Origin: Hypholoma sublateritium FD-334 SS-4
Taxonomy: Eukaryota; Basidiomycota; Agaricomycetes; Agaricales; Strophariaceae
Length of the DNA: 64,000 nucleotides
Direction: 5' to 3'
Assembly (NCBI GenBank): GCA_000827495.1
Contig: KN817520.1
Span: forward strand, 133,979 to 197,978
Each line of letters opens with the position of its first letter. Positions within the stretch are counted from its first letter, which is position 1. Position numbers and translations under genes: made by a program. The notes beneath the pieces were generated by a model. It did not search any database. It was given only the letters and a program-made list of their open reading frames with translations, and was not told where the DNA came from. Of the stretch, positions 34,926 through 47,053 are shown piece after piece.

Positions 34926-37900
34926 GGTAGATGAGACGAGCGAAGAGTTGAAGGGTTGAGATTTTCTGTGAACGAGGACTGAGAAGTTAGATTATAACGG
35001 ACTACACAAGTACTCACTTTATACTATTTCGACGTTGTGAGTACAGCATTGAATATCCATTACCTACGGAGAAAACGTGGTACCCGAGTAGCGACATAGT
35101 GAGATTTGGAGCGGGTTAGACCATGCCCACCTTTGCGCATACCATTTCTGAACAGATCCAGATGGATGTAAGTTGTAAGATTCAGGAACGATTCCGCAGG
35201 AATCTTTGGTCCAGTCAACTGTTTGAAAGCTCTCCGATTCGGAGTCCGGTTTCCCTCAGGCTGCCAATGAGTCACGCGCGTCTAAAATGTGAAACGTGTA
35301 CAATGTTGGCCTCAAGTGCATTTCGCACAGACATAACAGAAACGAATTTACAGTACATCTCATGGGTGGACTACATACGAACCCAAGTCAATTACTAAAT
35401 CCTTGTACCCTCCGCAACCTATTTTTAGAAACGTTGTGGTTGTGGTTGTGTATTGCTGTTGTGCAGTGGCATTTTAATTTCATTTCCTGAAAGGTTTCAG
35501 CACTGCAAATGTTTTCCACACTCGCCGCAAGCCTAATACTGCTCAGATAGTCCTCTGAATCAGTAGTAAGGCCTCATACATCGCGATGGACGACTATGGT
35601 ACGCAAATATCCATATGAAGCGTTGTGGGAATATGTTACCTATTTTAGAGTGCCGGCGCTGTCAAAACGCTGACATGCATTGCCAAAGTATTAAGTATAT
35701 TCAAAGTTCATTTGGGTTAGGCAATAGTTACCCATTAGTATTGAAATGCATGAAAGCTATTCAGAAAGCATAATTGGTGCCCTTGGGCCTCGAATTTAAA
35801 ATTTAACAATATTGTGGCACATTGTCAACCCCTTCAAGACAACCCTTGGACGGCGGCCCGCGGGCCTCAACTTCACGTTCAATGACTTGGATACCCATTA
35901 CCCATATACATATACTACCTACTATTTCCCATTAACTCTTGTTGTGTCGGATGACTCATTCGCAACAAATTGAGCATTCTCTTATTTGAATGGCATCTCC
36001 ATTGGACTAGCTGAAGGGTCAAAATTCCTACTGGAAATGCAAGTAATAGTCCTTCCGGTACAGAACCTGATATAAAGCTCATTACTGTAAATTTTCTCTT
36101 TTTCTTCGCAACTCAATCATGATGAAGAAGGTACATATAGTTCTGCAGATGTGAACAACGATGGGGTAAGATTTCATAGAACGTCTGTCACCTAAGTACT
36201 CATCAAATCACCTATTTATTTATTCTCTGCATCCCAGCTCCGGGTCTCCCAATCAAACCACTGACATTGAATTATGAAATGATCACAAGTAAGTGTTGAC
36301 ATCGCCTGGGAATGAGAACATTGGGTTTATGCTTGCAGTTGCACACCAGTAGTAGGAGAATGGAAGATATACTACTGACATTTGTTGTAACATTATCTTT
36401 CTCTTGTGGGATCTAACATAAAACTGTTCTGCGATCAAGAGAAGATCGAAAATGACAGTGGAAAGCACAGGTTTTTTGAAGCCGTGGGGCCAGTATAAAC
36501 GCTGAAGAGTCAGTCGGACCCTGCGTTCTGCCACGCCTATCATATCTTCATTGCTACGATGGGCCGCGGCGAGACCCTAGACAAAAGCGCATATCTTATG
36601 GCTAACCGTTAATCCTGATAATTCTAAGCATTACATATTTATATATATGAGACGATTTGTCGAGAAAACGATGCGATGGCTTAAAATGTCCGGTTCATGC
36701 TTATGATACTCAGCAAGCAGTGTAGCGGTCAAACAATATCACTTCCATCCCATGCAAGCAACGATATACCATAGATGAGCTTAGTAAGGCGTGCAATAGT
36801 AATCACTTTCACTTACTTTGTCAGAGTGGCATGCAGCTTGCCTCTATCATCAATGGAGCCACCGCTATGTACTTCCAACCCCATTTACCACCAGTTTTGT
36901 TTAGACATTCACAGGCCGGCGACGCCCAGGTAATGCGTGTTAAGGGGAGTGCACTGTTCAAGTTATCCGCGCCAGGATCTCAAAGACGACGGAGTTATAC
37001 CTGAATGGCTCATGCTGAAAAAGTATGAACGCGGAAATCTTTATCTCCGAAAAGTGTCGGTGCATAGGAAGCAGGTTTCGAGTGTCTGTATATGCACACC
37101 TATAATCAGATATCTATAGAAAATATCACCATCGTTGGCGTTCACAGAAGTATCCTCGGAGGTCTCCGTGTATCATCTAAAGATAAAATCACAATGGTGC
37201 CTTTCGCTTTGACCCGAGCTTTTTCGATCCGAACGAAATGCGTAGAAATGATCTACCTGAGGGTAAGATAATATTCAATATATCATCCATCTCTGAGCAA
37301 TTTCCTCGAGATCTGTGGTAAGACACCGGAAGCCTGCTCATAATATTCTTATATTTTTGAGGTAAGATGACACGAGCACGCCCAGCTTGAGCGGGCAACT
37401 TTCATTTTTCCGTTGATCATGGACTCTTGTATGTACCGACACAAGGGGCATCTGATTTATTACTCACAAAGCATGGCTCGTTCAAGGGGAATCAACTAGT
37501 ACAGTCATGAAGCGCTCGCCATTTAACATAAGCCAAAAATAGACAGACAGATCTTGTGCATCGTGGGTAAGCACGTACCTATCGAATGTCCGGATCAATT
37601 GACAGTGTGGTCAAAGACAGCACGCCGATCCAGCGTTGATCCATAAAATCATTGATAATCGCAAGAGTGCAGTGACAACATTTCCCAAATTAATTAAATC
37701 GCAACTACTTACCAGGCTTCACATGTTTAACCAATAATTCCTCCCACATCACCCGGGGTGAAATTCTGACCGGAATTTACTGTCCATATGCTGCTTGAGC
37801 ATGAGAATACCTATTGCTTCTCTGGTTGATTGGCCGTTATCGTCATCTCTTATTGTCATTACCTTTTCTGCTGGTTTGACCAAGATTAAAATGGCATTTC

Positions 37901-39708
37901 TTGCATTGAATAAATGCAAAAATATGAGCATACATATATAAATTGAGATAATGCTGGAAGTGTCACGCAGAATAGAGAGAGGCGGTATCTTCATTCGGTG
38001 AGATATACGACTCATTTTTATCGAAGAGAAGTATACTCATTTTACTGCGGATCTAGAAGCAATTTTGCTAACGGCCATTAGGAAGGACGTCCGAGGCATG
38101 CAGTGACAGCAAGAAGTTGGTCGGAAGTTGGAGAGGCGGAGACCGACCAATGGAGGACTTCATCTATTGTCTTGAACAAAATGAACTGCGATGAGCTTCG
38201 GAGGAGAATACATAGTTTCCTCGACATCTGAATCGGACGGCTGAGCGCTTGCTAGTGAACGCTGCGGTCCTGTGACCAATTTCTAGAAATAGCCTTGATA
38301 TTGAATGTCCACCATGATGTCATTCCATCACTCTCCTCGATCCAGTTAGACTTGAGAATCGCGCGTTCCTTAGAATATACGCCCTTAGATGCCCGAAAGT
38401 GAGGTGTAGCATCGCCGACTGGAAGTGGACGATTCACTTTTTGCACTGATTGGAGACAACTCCGTAAAAGCGTAACCTGAATAATTGCATTATGATGAAG
38501 ATGCTTCAGGACATTATATAAGTCGGGATATCAAAGGGAAAGCTCCGTACTTCGAGCGATGAGCTCCTTTGTGCTGGGCTGAATATAAGTTGTACTCTAC
38601 ATGATTTTTTTCCGGAGACCATGGTGAATTACCATTTACCTCGGGCAATGCATACGATCATGCTTGATACCAACCCTGAGTGAACAGATTATTGTGCTGG
38701 CTATTGATCTGAGTGGAGAGAAGATACCGAGAATCAGTCTGCGAAAACATAGGTGTCGTACAAGTGTCATGTCACACCTTTTTATCGTACTTATTAGGAG
38801 ATCCGACCTCAATATCGCATCTGGTAAGCCTCTTCGGACAAAATTTCCAAGCTTACGCAGTGGGAAAGGCACGCTAGCGACAATCCTCATTTTTTAGAAA
38901 AAGCAAAGTACTTACGTTGCAGACAATGATTCACTAATTACTGTGTTAGTAGCCGAAGTCGAAGCTTATGGTCAGGTGATGGTGCAAGTATGCAAGTCCC
39001 GCCTAATTATAACCTGTCCCGAAACTTTCGCTTCATTCAAGAGTTCCCGCTCCACTATCTCTCTTATCTGAATTTATCGTGTCTGTGTGACAGCTTTCAT
39101 TCAAAACGAGAACTCAGAGATGAAAATTGAGCCTACAATGTTTAGGTATACATTTTATCTTGGGGTTCGCACCCTTAATGGGCCAATATAAACTCGGATC
39201 CCAGCTCAGATGCTCTCGGCTTACTTGTGCGCCAATTTGAAACCTTCAACCTTGGTAAGCAAACTAAAGCACAAAGAAGATTGGATCTGTCAGAGTTGAG
39301 TGGTCAAATTGATCCTTGAGTGAGCGTATACCGCAACTCTTGATATCTCTGGATCGATTCAAGTATACCGTTATGGAGCCTAATTGTTGTAGTTCATCTA
39401 TCGGATACCCTGAAATGATCTTCCCGGACACGCCACAAAAATATACACAGTACGTATTGTGTATAAGATTTACCAGGCTACAGCCATTTCGCGGTGTCGA
39501 GGGTTTTAGAAGAATGATCCACTTTCATATGAAACCAACCATCTTGACCATTAACTACAAGTAATATTGATACAGTGTACCATACGAGTGCTTGACGAGT
39601 GCAGATGATCCGAGCTGACTACCCAGAAGATTATACCAGAGAAGCGTCAAAGAAGCGCGCGACTAGTACATTTTCCACATGCTGGTTGTCTCTCTAGGCT
39701 TTACATTC
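34926..39708. other. 4.8-kb AT-rich region without a recognised gene
   Basis: I read both strands and found many short ORFs (up to about 90 codons) and several plausible splice sites, but no family motif and no consistent multi-exon model. Near 35870-35990 a frame encodes a Thr/Tyr-rich stretch (DTHYPYTYTTYYFPLTLVV) that could be a decayed exon. No transposase or reverse-transcriptase motif was recognised. Includes the promoter of the GNAT-like gene. Confidence 0.5.
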
Positions 39709-40386
39709 TCATCGCCCCTGCATAATCGCCATGCTCGCCCCAACTAGCGAGCCGTATCTTCTTCCTACTGCGACTGCTCGCCCAAAGTCCACTAAATCTT
39801 CTTTCTCGTGGGGTCGTCGCGCAGCCGTTTTCCTCACTGTGAGGGGCACGCGCGGGAGCGGCTTCGTTCGTGCTGCGTCCTTGGCGTCGTGCGCAAGCTC
39901 CTCCGCCTCGACAAGCGTTCCCAGCGCGCTCTTCTGTTGGTGTCTTTTCTTGTCCGGTGGCGCACGATGTACGAAAGAAGGCGGCGCACTTGTCGTACGT
40001 TGGCGCGGGGTGGCCGGCGCGGCAGCGGAATCCCGCGCCGCCGATGCTTCGAGAAGAAGTGTTGTGTACATGAACGAATCTGAAGCCGTGAGGCCGTGTG
40101 TTCTAGTCGCCGGTTCCCGGAGGCTAGGTCGCGATTCTCCCTGTCGCCGGAGATAATTCGATGAATATGTACTGTGCCAGGACCGTGGTCGGGTGGACGT
40201 AGGGATCCGCGAGTCGTGCGTGCGTTGCAGTTGTGGCCCATATAGAGTGTCTGGATCAGAAGGTGGGCGTTGTGACCTTTTGAGCTGAAATGGCGTAGGA
40301 ATGGAGTGGGTGCGACTCCGGGCAGTGCGTGAGTTCGCCTCCCTTTGAAAATAGCAGAAGATGGGCATGAAGCTATGGTGTTCCAT
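39709..40386 (-). CDS. Hypothetical Arg/Pro/Ala-rich protein
   Basis: Seen: an open frame of 225 codons in a local GC-rich island (about 39740-40280) inside AT-rich DNA. The protein is basic and disordered-looking, with PRQRTTSAPPSFVHRAPPDKKRH and a short Ala/Glu helix (LGTLVEAEELAHDAKDAA). The first codons may be intron: tttcaaag at about 40342-40349 is a fair acceptor, so the true start may lie upstream. The opposite strand is also open for 141 codons. No domain recognised. Confidence 0.4.
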   Translation of the reverse strand: MEHHSFMPIFCYFQREANSRTARSRTHSIPTPFQLKRSQRPPSDPDTLYGPQLQRTHDSRIPTSTRPRSWHSTYSSNYLRRQGESRPSLREPATRTHGLTASDSFMYTTLLLEASAARDSAAAPATPRQRTTSAPPSFVHRAPPDKKRHQQKSALGTLVEAEELAHDAKDAARTKPLPRVPLTVRKTAARRPHEKEDLVDFGRAVAVGRRYGSLVGASMAIMQGR

Positions 40387-42333
40387 AAATTACAAGCGAC
40401 AACTGTACCGTGTACGTCTCTTATAAGTGTACACTCTTATACTTTCGAGAGTGAAACATTCATACCGCAGACTCGAAAGCAAATGCCTACGCATGGACAG
40501 ACAAGTAGATATCTTTACAAAAAGGCGTATTTCGCAGTAGAAAGAGTGCTACATTTTTTTAACAAATATTCAGAGAATTCCAGTTTACCTGGGATCGCAT
40601 AGTGAAGACGACTTCATCATAATTCGCTGATATCGTCCGTCAGAATACGACCATAATTACACATCGGAGTATTACTATTATGCGAGGTCACCAGTTCACA
40701 CAAATGCTTATGGAATCAGATTTTCCCCGTTCCGGAGTTCAACTAACCTCAAATACAAATGTAGTCGTCGCCATTTTCTCAGTAGACAGCTTGATGTGAA
40801 ACATACGGAAAAATAAGAGGTGCCACAAAGGTGCCACCCCGATTTTGAGCAAAATAGTCCTAGTAGGTTTTAGAGCACACCTAAAGGTGTACTTAGCTCC
40901 GTATCTCCTGTTGGACATTCTTCTATGCTATTGCCCTTCCATGTTGTCGGTACCGTTTCGATCCAAGCTTTACCACGACGTCGGCCAACTCTTGAATAGG
41001 CGCCGTCGGGCGCCAAGTGCCAAGATCATTGAGCACGTGCTCAGCAAAGTTGGTAATCAATGCGTGTCGCTCAGCGACGACGTAAGCTCTTTCGTGCTTC
41101 GATGTTGTTGCCGGCTGTCCACCCGTCTAGCTTTCATAGACTCTGCGCTTCCATATCTTCTCATCGTATCGAGCTCTGACTCTCTGTGGATCTAGTGATG
41201 GAAAAACTCTGTTTCTCGTCGCGACAACCCGAAACTGTAGAAGATTGAAGTTGAAACTTGAAACGTTGAAGCTTGAAGTTGTGATGTAGTGGCCACTGCC
41301 GCAGGCAACGGCAGGCTTGAGCACCCTGATTGCAGCAAATGGTGCGGACTTTCGAATTCAACCTGAAAGGACGAGCCAACTCCCCCTGATGCATTCTATG
41401 ACACTGGACAAATGCGCGTTGGACGATCCTCGGTGGCACTTATAAAGTGGTCGTTCTTGGACGAAGGGTTCATACGACATGTACATGCCAACAGCGACCA
41501 TGTCACTTGTTAATATATGCTCCAATGGCCAACATTCGAGCTCCTGATCTTTCGCATACTAGGGAGATATGTTGTCCATATTCCACTGCGGACCGACGTG
41601 ACTGGGCAACGCGATTTAGGCCGCTCTAAAGTCACAGATCGAATCATATAATTCGCTCTTGGTACTCGCATATCTTTCATGACTGGTCATTTTCTCTTCG
41701 CGGCCGCCATATGGACGGAAGGAAGCCTGGGACTTGCCTAGCCATGTTGGACCGGGAAATGCGTCGCGGACCGCGGGGGCACACGCTCAATTGATATACT
41801 GATATCGATATCTCGGATTAAAGCCCTGGAGCTTGTAGCAAATGTAAACGGAAGAGCATCTGGGATCACTCGCGTTTCCGGGCCTTGTGATCAACATCCC
41901 GGAGAAATAAATTCTCAGCGCTAAAGGAGAGTATTGATAAAAGCGCAATTTTTTTTTTACAGATTTACCTCAGCGTAACATAAACCGATCGAAAGAAGCT
42001 CGAAGGCCTAATTTGCCCCGGAGTCGTGACTCCAATTGTATTGTGGGGAGATCTTGAGGTACACTCTCTCGAGCGCGTGGTTCGGTATCTACTATCCGAC
42101 ACGCTTGTGAGGCCCTTCACTTCGCGACATTGCAGAATAAATGACTGCGATCTATAGACTTTACGATAAAAAATTGGCCCAATTACGGCTTTTCTCAAGT
42201 CTCGCGGCCGATTATCATCCTTCAAAATGCTGGCTAGCCTCGTCATTTCACATCAGACTTACTGTATATTGGATGGGTATATAAGCTTCTTTTTCTTGCA
42301 GAGGTTTGCGACCGCACAGGCAGAATACCAACG
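40387..42333. other. 1.9-kb region without a recognised gene
   Basis: AT-rich; contains ORFs of about 90-116 codons with no domain and no paired splice sites. A stretch of short gaagttgaaacttgaa-like repeats lies at about 41240-41282. The end carries the promoter of the DUF1996 gene. Confidence 0.5.
42278..42284 (+). promoter_or_regulatory. TATA box of the DUF1996-CBM1 gene
   Basis: TATATAA 50 bases before the start codon, close for a TATA box, so the 5' UTR would be short. Position and strand fit. Confidence 0.5.
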
Positions 42334-44212
42334 ATGCAGTGGAAATACCTCATCAGCTGCGCGCTCGCGACGTCTCAAGTCAACGCTCTCCTTCGATTTG
42401 CTTTCTCTCAGCTCGTCGTTGAACGCTTCGATCCGTTGGTCAATCTCTGACTAGAGTCCATATATATGCTTATGTCTATCATACAGGCTGGTCAGTCCAG
42501 GGCAGGTGTCTTCGCATCTGCATCAGGTGTGTTCTTTGTTAAATTGGCCACGCATGTAGTTCACAGGGTAATCACGACATAGGTTGTCGGCGGCGTACGT
42601 GTTATCATTGTTAACTCCCAAATATATAAGCGACAGTCACCCAGATTTAAAAAATTGCCTATAGAATGCGTACGTTTTCCTGTACTCCGAAGGAAGATAG
42701 ACTGATATAATTGAACTGATGTTCACCAGTTTCAACATTACCATGGACCCTGCGAATGATCTTCCCAGCCTGTCTACCTGCACCACATGTACTTACAAGG
42801 AAGACCTATCTAATTATTGGACGGCTGTTCTCTACTTCCAGCATCCCAACGGGGCATTCAAAAGAGTAAGAGTTGGATATAAAGCTAGCATGCCCGAGCG
42901 ACTTACTTGGTTGACAGGTTCCTCAACTGCCCGGGCAGTACCTGGGAAATGCCAACGGAGGGATGATAGTTTATTACATCCAAACCGGCGGTGCAGTGAC
43001 CGCTTTTAAAAAGGTAGAATTTGTCTCTCGCTGTCTTCGTGACGGTAATAACACCACCTCCTAGGGGTTCCGGATGCTCGTTGGAAACCCCTGGCTTCGC
43101 ACGTTCAACTCCTCTTCCGCCGAGGCCAACTCGCTGAACTTCAGATGCCTCACTGCAAACTACGGCAACAGCGGCGTCACCGGGGCCCCTGGAACCGACT
43201 CTCACGAACTCCCCAACCAGATTTGCACAGGTGGAATCCGTTCTCAGATCATATTTCCGACGTTAGTATCGTGGGTTTTCGCGCAAAACAGATGCTGAGC
43301 TCCTTGGACTAACTTAGGTGCTGGGATGGCGTCAACCTCGACACCGCCGATCACAAAGTATCTACTTGCAATAATGATATTTGTTTCCATGTAACTGATA
43401 TCCCTCCAGAGCCATGTCAGTTACACAATCAACGGCGCCTGTCCTTCGACACATCCAGTTTCATTTCCCGAGTTGTTCATCGAAACCATTTGGGACACGA
43501 CGTCGTTCAACAGCATGTGGCCAAGCGGTGGGAAGCAGCCCTTTGTGTTCTCAATGGGGGATTCGTAAGTTATTTAATTTTGAACCATTTACGATATGTG
43601 AAGGAGCGAGACAATGGCAGAGTTGGAGTCGGCCAGCACGCCGACTACGTCTTTGGTTGGAAAGGAAATTCTCTACAACAAGCCATGAACTCGTGTACCG
43701 ACGCAGGGGGCGGAAACTGCAATGTTCTTACCACCCAGTCGATCGACACCATCAATTCTTGTACACAGGCTTCCAGGGGAGCCGAGCAAACAGAAGGATG
43801 TGCGCCCACTACTCTTACTAGGCCCATTTGTCTTATCTCACTGCATTACATAACATTTTCAGGGATCCCTACGCTTCCTGGGTGTAACCCAATTCAAGCA
43901 GGTCCCGCAACTGCGACTCCGGTATCTGGATGTGGTGCGGTCACTACCGCTGCACCTGGCACCTACCCGCCCGTTACACCAGTACAGCCCGGATCGACTG
44001 TCATCACCAGTACTGAAACAGCAATTCCCACCCAAGCACCCGGTGGGACCGCTGCTCACTGGGGGCAATGCGGTACGTTCAGCATGCTGCTTTGAAGTGA
44101 TATTGGCTGATTCTATCTTACGGTAGGCGGCCAGGGGTGGTTTGGGCCGACGGTGTGCGCTTCCCCGTATACCTGCAAGGTGTCGAATGCGTATTATTCC
44201 CAATGCCTTTGA
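42334..44212 (+). CDS. Secreted DUF1996 protein with C-terminal CBM1 cellulose-binding module (12 exons)
   Basis: Seen: exons 42334-42434, 42487-42526, 42583-42594, 42665-42669, 42730-42865, 42918-43013, 43065-43261, 43318-43357, 43410-43564, 43621-43799, 43863-44072 and 44127-44212 sum to 418 residues. It has a signal peptide ([18 protein letters not shown]). The DUF1996 body shows [66 protein letters not shown] and [11 protein letters not shown] Pro/Thr linker leads to a CBM1 domain ([19 protein letters not shown], ending YYSQCL). The 12-nt and 5-nt exons are required to rebuild the conserved VVGGNAFN motif. Known: CBM1 binds crystalline cellulose; DUF1996 proteins are secreted and their activity is uncertain. 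Inference: plant cell wall degradation or attachment. Confidence 0.92.
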
Positions 44213-45621
44213 ATCTTGTCTCTGCCTTCTATTATTATTTTTTGCGACGCGGAATGTCTTGTAATCTATGTCTACAATAATTCGGTATGGGGCTTCGGCT
44301 TCATGTTGCATTTCTATAATACAGCAGTAACGCTGCCATGGTCATCTCACTGCGCCTCTCCTAGAATGTCAGATCAAGTAGGTTCAAGCGATCACGGGCC
44401 CTGTGGCCGATTTTCTCCCAATTTAATGACTAGCCCTTTGTTGGCCATGGACATCTGCTTCACCCTATTTCTAAACTGTGCTAGAAAATCTTGGCACAGG
44501 ATATCGAGTTGATCTTCGACTAGCACTCATCTGTTTTGGTTTGTCAAAGCTTGTAATTGCATCCTCCGTCGATGGTATTCTTGGGCGTCGCGACTGTCAT
44601 TGCATATAATTACCGTGTTATTACTGGCTCCCACTTGAAATAACACAATCCATTTTCCGTGCCGCTCGCTGTTTCCGACCTATGGTAGGCGTATGTTCCG
44701 CCGTTTATAAAGGAGACTACACACAATAACCATATAGCCGGCTTGAAGATGAAGCTGGATAAAACACTAGGCAGAACTGTACCATATAGACAACTATGAA
44801 TCGTGATTATGTCTCTGGCTGAAGTTGAAACAGACTACATCACTGTCATATTATATGTATAGTAGAAGACAGTAGATTACTTTCCGGGTAATGCTTTTAT
44901 TGACAAAATCCTGAGACGACCCCTCAGTACTCAGTACTCAGTGTTCAGCTGCTATCTTAATAGCTGGCGCGTTTCCGATAATAATAGCAGCCTGGTCTAG
45001 CCTGGTCTCCGCTCTATATTGAGCTACGAGCCACCTATGTCAGGGCCCAGAAATATCTTTGTGGAGCCATTCCTCGAGAAAATAGCTCCGTATCCACCAA
45101 ATGTGTCGTAATTATAAAGTTAAAGAATCGTGGCCTGTATGTTCCAAAAACGAAGCTACAACAGGGGAAAATTCAAAATACACTGAGGGTTGATCGTTGA
45201 ATGTGCGGTCCCAGTTATTCGGATTGATGACGGCCATGCCATCGCAAGGCAATAATATCGATGGGTAGGGCGGCCATCGCTGTCGCGAGTCCTCCCAAAA
45301 CGATGGATTTATTTCTGTTCGTATTTTTCTGTTATTGTGCTATATGTATTGGCAGGAGAAAGGTATAAAAGCCCTCAAAGAACAGCGAAGTCATCCGACA
45401 AAGTTCCCGGCGCATTTCCATTCACCTCACAGAGCATGTATACTGCAGCTCAGAGTGTAAGAGTTACACTAACGTTGCCGTTTCACAGGTTATAAGCTGG
45501 TCTTAGATTAAATCAAACAAGCTTTACGATGTAAGTTTACTATTGCAACGCTCCTCTGAGCAGATGGTTGGCCGGATTACGACACATTCCAGACGTTCAT
45601 TTACGACTTAAAATTTTCAAT
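44213..45621. other. 1.4-kb intergenic region
   Basis: AT-rich, no supported gene. It includes short direct repeats (agtactcagtactcagtgttcag near 44929) and, at 45364, a TATA box probably serving the repeat-protein gene. Confidence 0.5.
45364..45371 (+). promoter_or_regulatory. TATA box upstream of the repeat-protein gene
   Basis: TATAAAAG, 251 bases before the start codon at 45622, leaving room for a long or spliced 5' UTR. Confidence 0.5.
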
Positions 45622-46186
45622 ATGCAACTCACCGCCGCATTTGTTTTCGCCGCTGTTCTTGCTCTCAAAGCCACCAGTGTCGCTGCTCTACCCGTCGTAT
45701 GTATGTCCCAACTCTAAGAGCGGATGAAGATATGCTGAGTGTTGGCAGACCTCTGGCAGCCCCGCCGCTATTGATGAGCGTGATGTCGCGTCGTACTACG
45801 AATTCGATGCCCGCGACTTTGCGGAACTCGATGCCCGCGGTTTCCAGAACAAGATCAACTCCGAGCAGTGCACGATGGACCACGAGGCTCAGCGCATCAA
45901 GGCTCAGTAACAACGCCTGCAAAAACAACAGAAGGACGTGTCACTCCAGGAGCAGATTCATGAGGACCGAAAAGCATTTCGCGACGACAACGCCTTCTCG
46001 TGCCGAGATGAGATTGACGCCCGTGGCTTTCAGAACAAGATCAACACCGAGCAGCATACGATGAACCGAGAGGCTCTCCGCATCAAGGCCGAACAGCAGC
46101 GTTTGAAAACCCAACAGAAAGATGTATCGTTTCAAGAGCAAATCCACAGCGACAGGAATGCCTTACAGAAGACCAACGCATTCTGA
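45622..46186 (+). pseudogene. Secreted two-repeat protein with internal stop codon
   Basis: Seen: exon 45622-45696 encodes a signal peptide (MQLTAAFVFAAVLALKATSV). A GT..AG intron leads to exon 2 at 45749. The frame stops at TAA 45908-45910, but the same frame continues for 91 codons to TGA at 46184-46186. The protein is two repeats of about 55-60 residues, both with DARGFQNKIN, HEAQRIKA / REALRIKA, QRL and SLQEQIH / SFQEQIH. The stop sits exactly where repeat 2 has a Gln codon, so a single C-to-T-type change explains it. Inference: a recently truncated allele or pseudogene, possibly still making a 78-residue secreted peptide. No known family. Confidence 0.7.
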
Positions 46187-46651
46187 TGATGGAGCAGAGC
46201 CGCGAAGGCGCCAATCACTATATTCTGAGCGTCCATTTGACACGAACACGTAGCAGTTGATGTCCCATGTAGTCGGTTGACCATTGAATTGACATAGTTT
46301 GATTATAGACTGTATAGTGGACAGTTGGCATTTCTTCAGAGCGCTTAAGAGTCCCGTGGATACCCCCAAGGGTGATGACAGCGGCGAACTCACCTCGTTT
46401 GCCCAACTTTTCCGCTGTCCGATGTAGCCCATGATCTGCATACACGAGTTTGCCCAGGCGTCTTCCTCTTTCATCATTGCAATGTAACTTCTACTTAGAT
46501 GTTGTCTCAATAGTATGGGGAGCGTGGTGTATGCGGTCGTCAAGTGGACGGGATCACAGGAATAATCAGTATCTGATTCTTCCTGCTTCACCGAGTTTGG
46601 GGTAGGAGACACGCCCTGCGGGAGAAAAAAGTTGAAAGGAGAGAGCAGCAA
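46163..46651 (-). CDS. Possible hypothetical gene (partial model)
   Basis: On the minus strand a good acceptor (tctcccgcag at about 46619-46628) opens a frame starting GVSPTPNSVKQEESD and closing at a GTGAGT donor near 46393. A second possible exon lies further upstream (46870-46685). No family recognised and the full splicing is unclear. Confidence 0.3.
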   Translation of the reverse strand: MLLSPFNFFLPQGVSPTPNSVKQEESDTDYSCDPVHLTTAYTTLPILLRQHLSRSYIAMMKEEDAWANSCMQIMGYIGQRKSWANEVSSPLSSPLGVSTGLLSALKKCQLSTIQSIIKLCQFNGQPTTWDINCYVFVSNGRSEYSDWRLRGSAPSSECVGLL

Positions 46652-47053
46652 TGAGCTCGAAGGAATGAGTACCCTCGATTATGTGCGTACCCGTTTACTC
46701 CCGACCGCCCGGTGCCGGCCGTGCCGACGGCTATAGGACGGAGGGTGCCGGAGTAGATTGCCGACTCCTGATGCTCGATCTGTACTTTTTTACTATATAT
46801 GGAGGTGCAGATCCGACTTGGATGTTCCCCGAGACCGGTATACAAGTTGCAGGAGAACGGTTTATTCAAAAGAAACGGGCGCGCCCCGAGGAAAGTACAG
46901 ATTCACGGACAACAAGAAACAATTCGCAGACTACTTAATTTGGTATGATGCTACCCAAATCTAAGATTTCGACGTCTCGCTGAAATATGCTGAAATAAGT
47001 AGATAAGTATGCGTGTAGATTGAATGAATAAAGCAGAGATCCATACTCACAAT
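46652..47053. other. Short intergenic region
   Basis: Region between the uncertain gene model and the cysteine-rich secreted protein; no firm feature. Confidence 0.4.

Noticed and set aside
40845..41195. 116-codon plus-strand ORF
   Set aside because: No recognised domain or splice structure; composition not different from random frames nearby.
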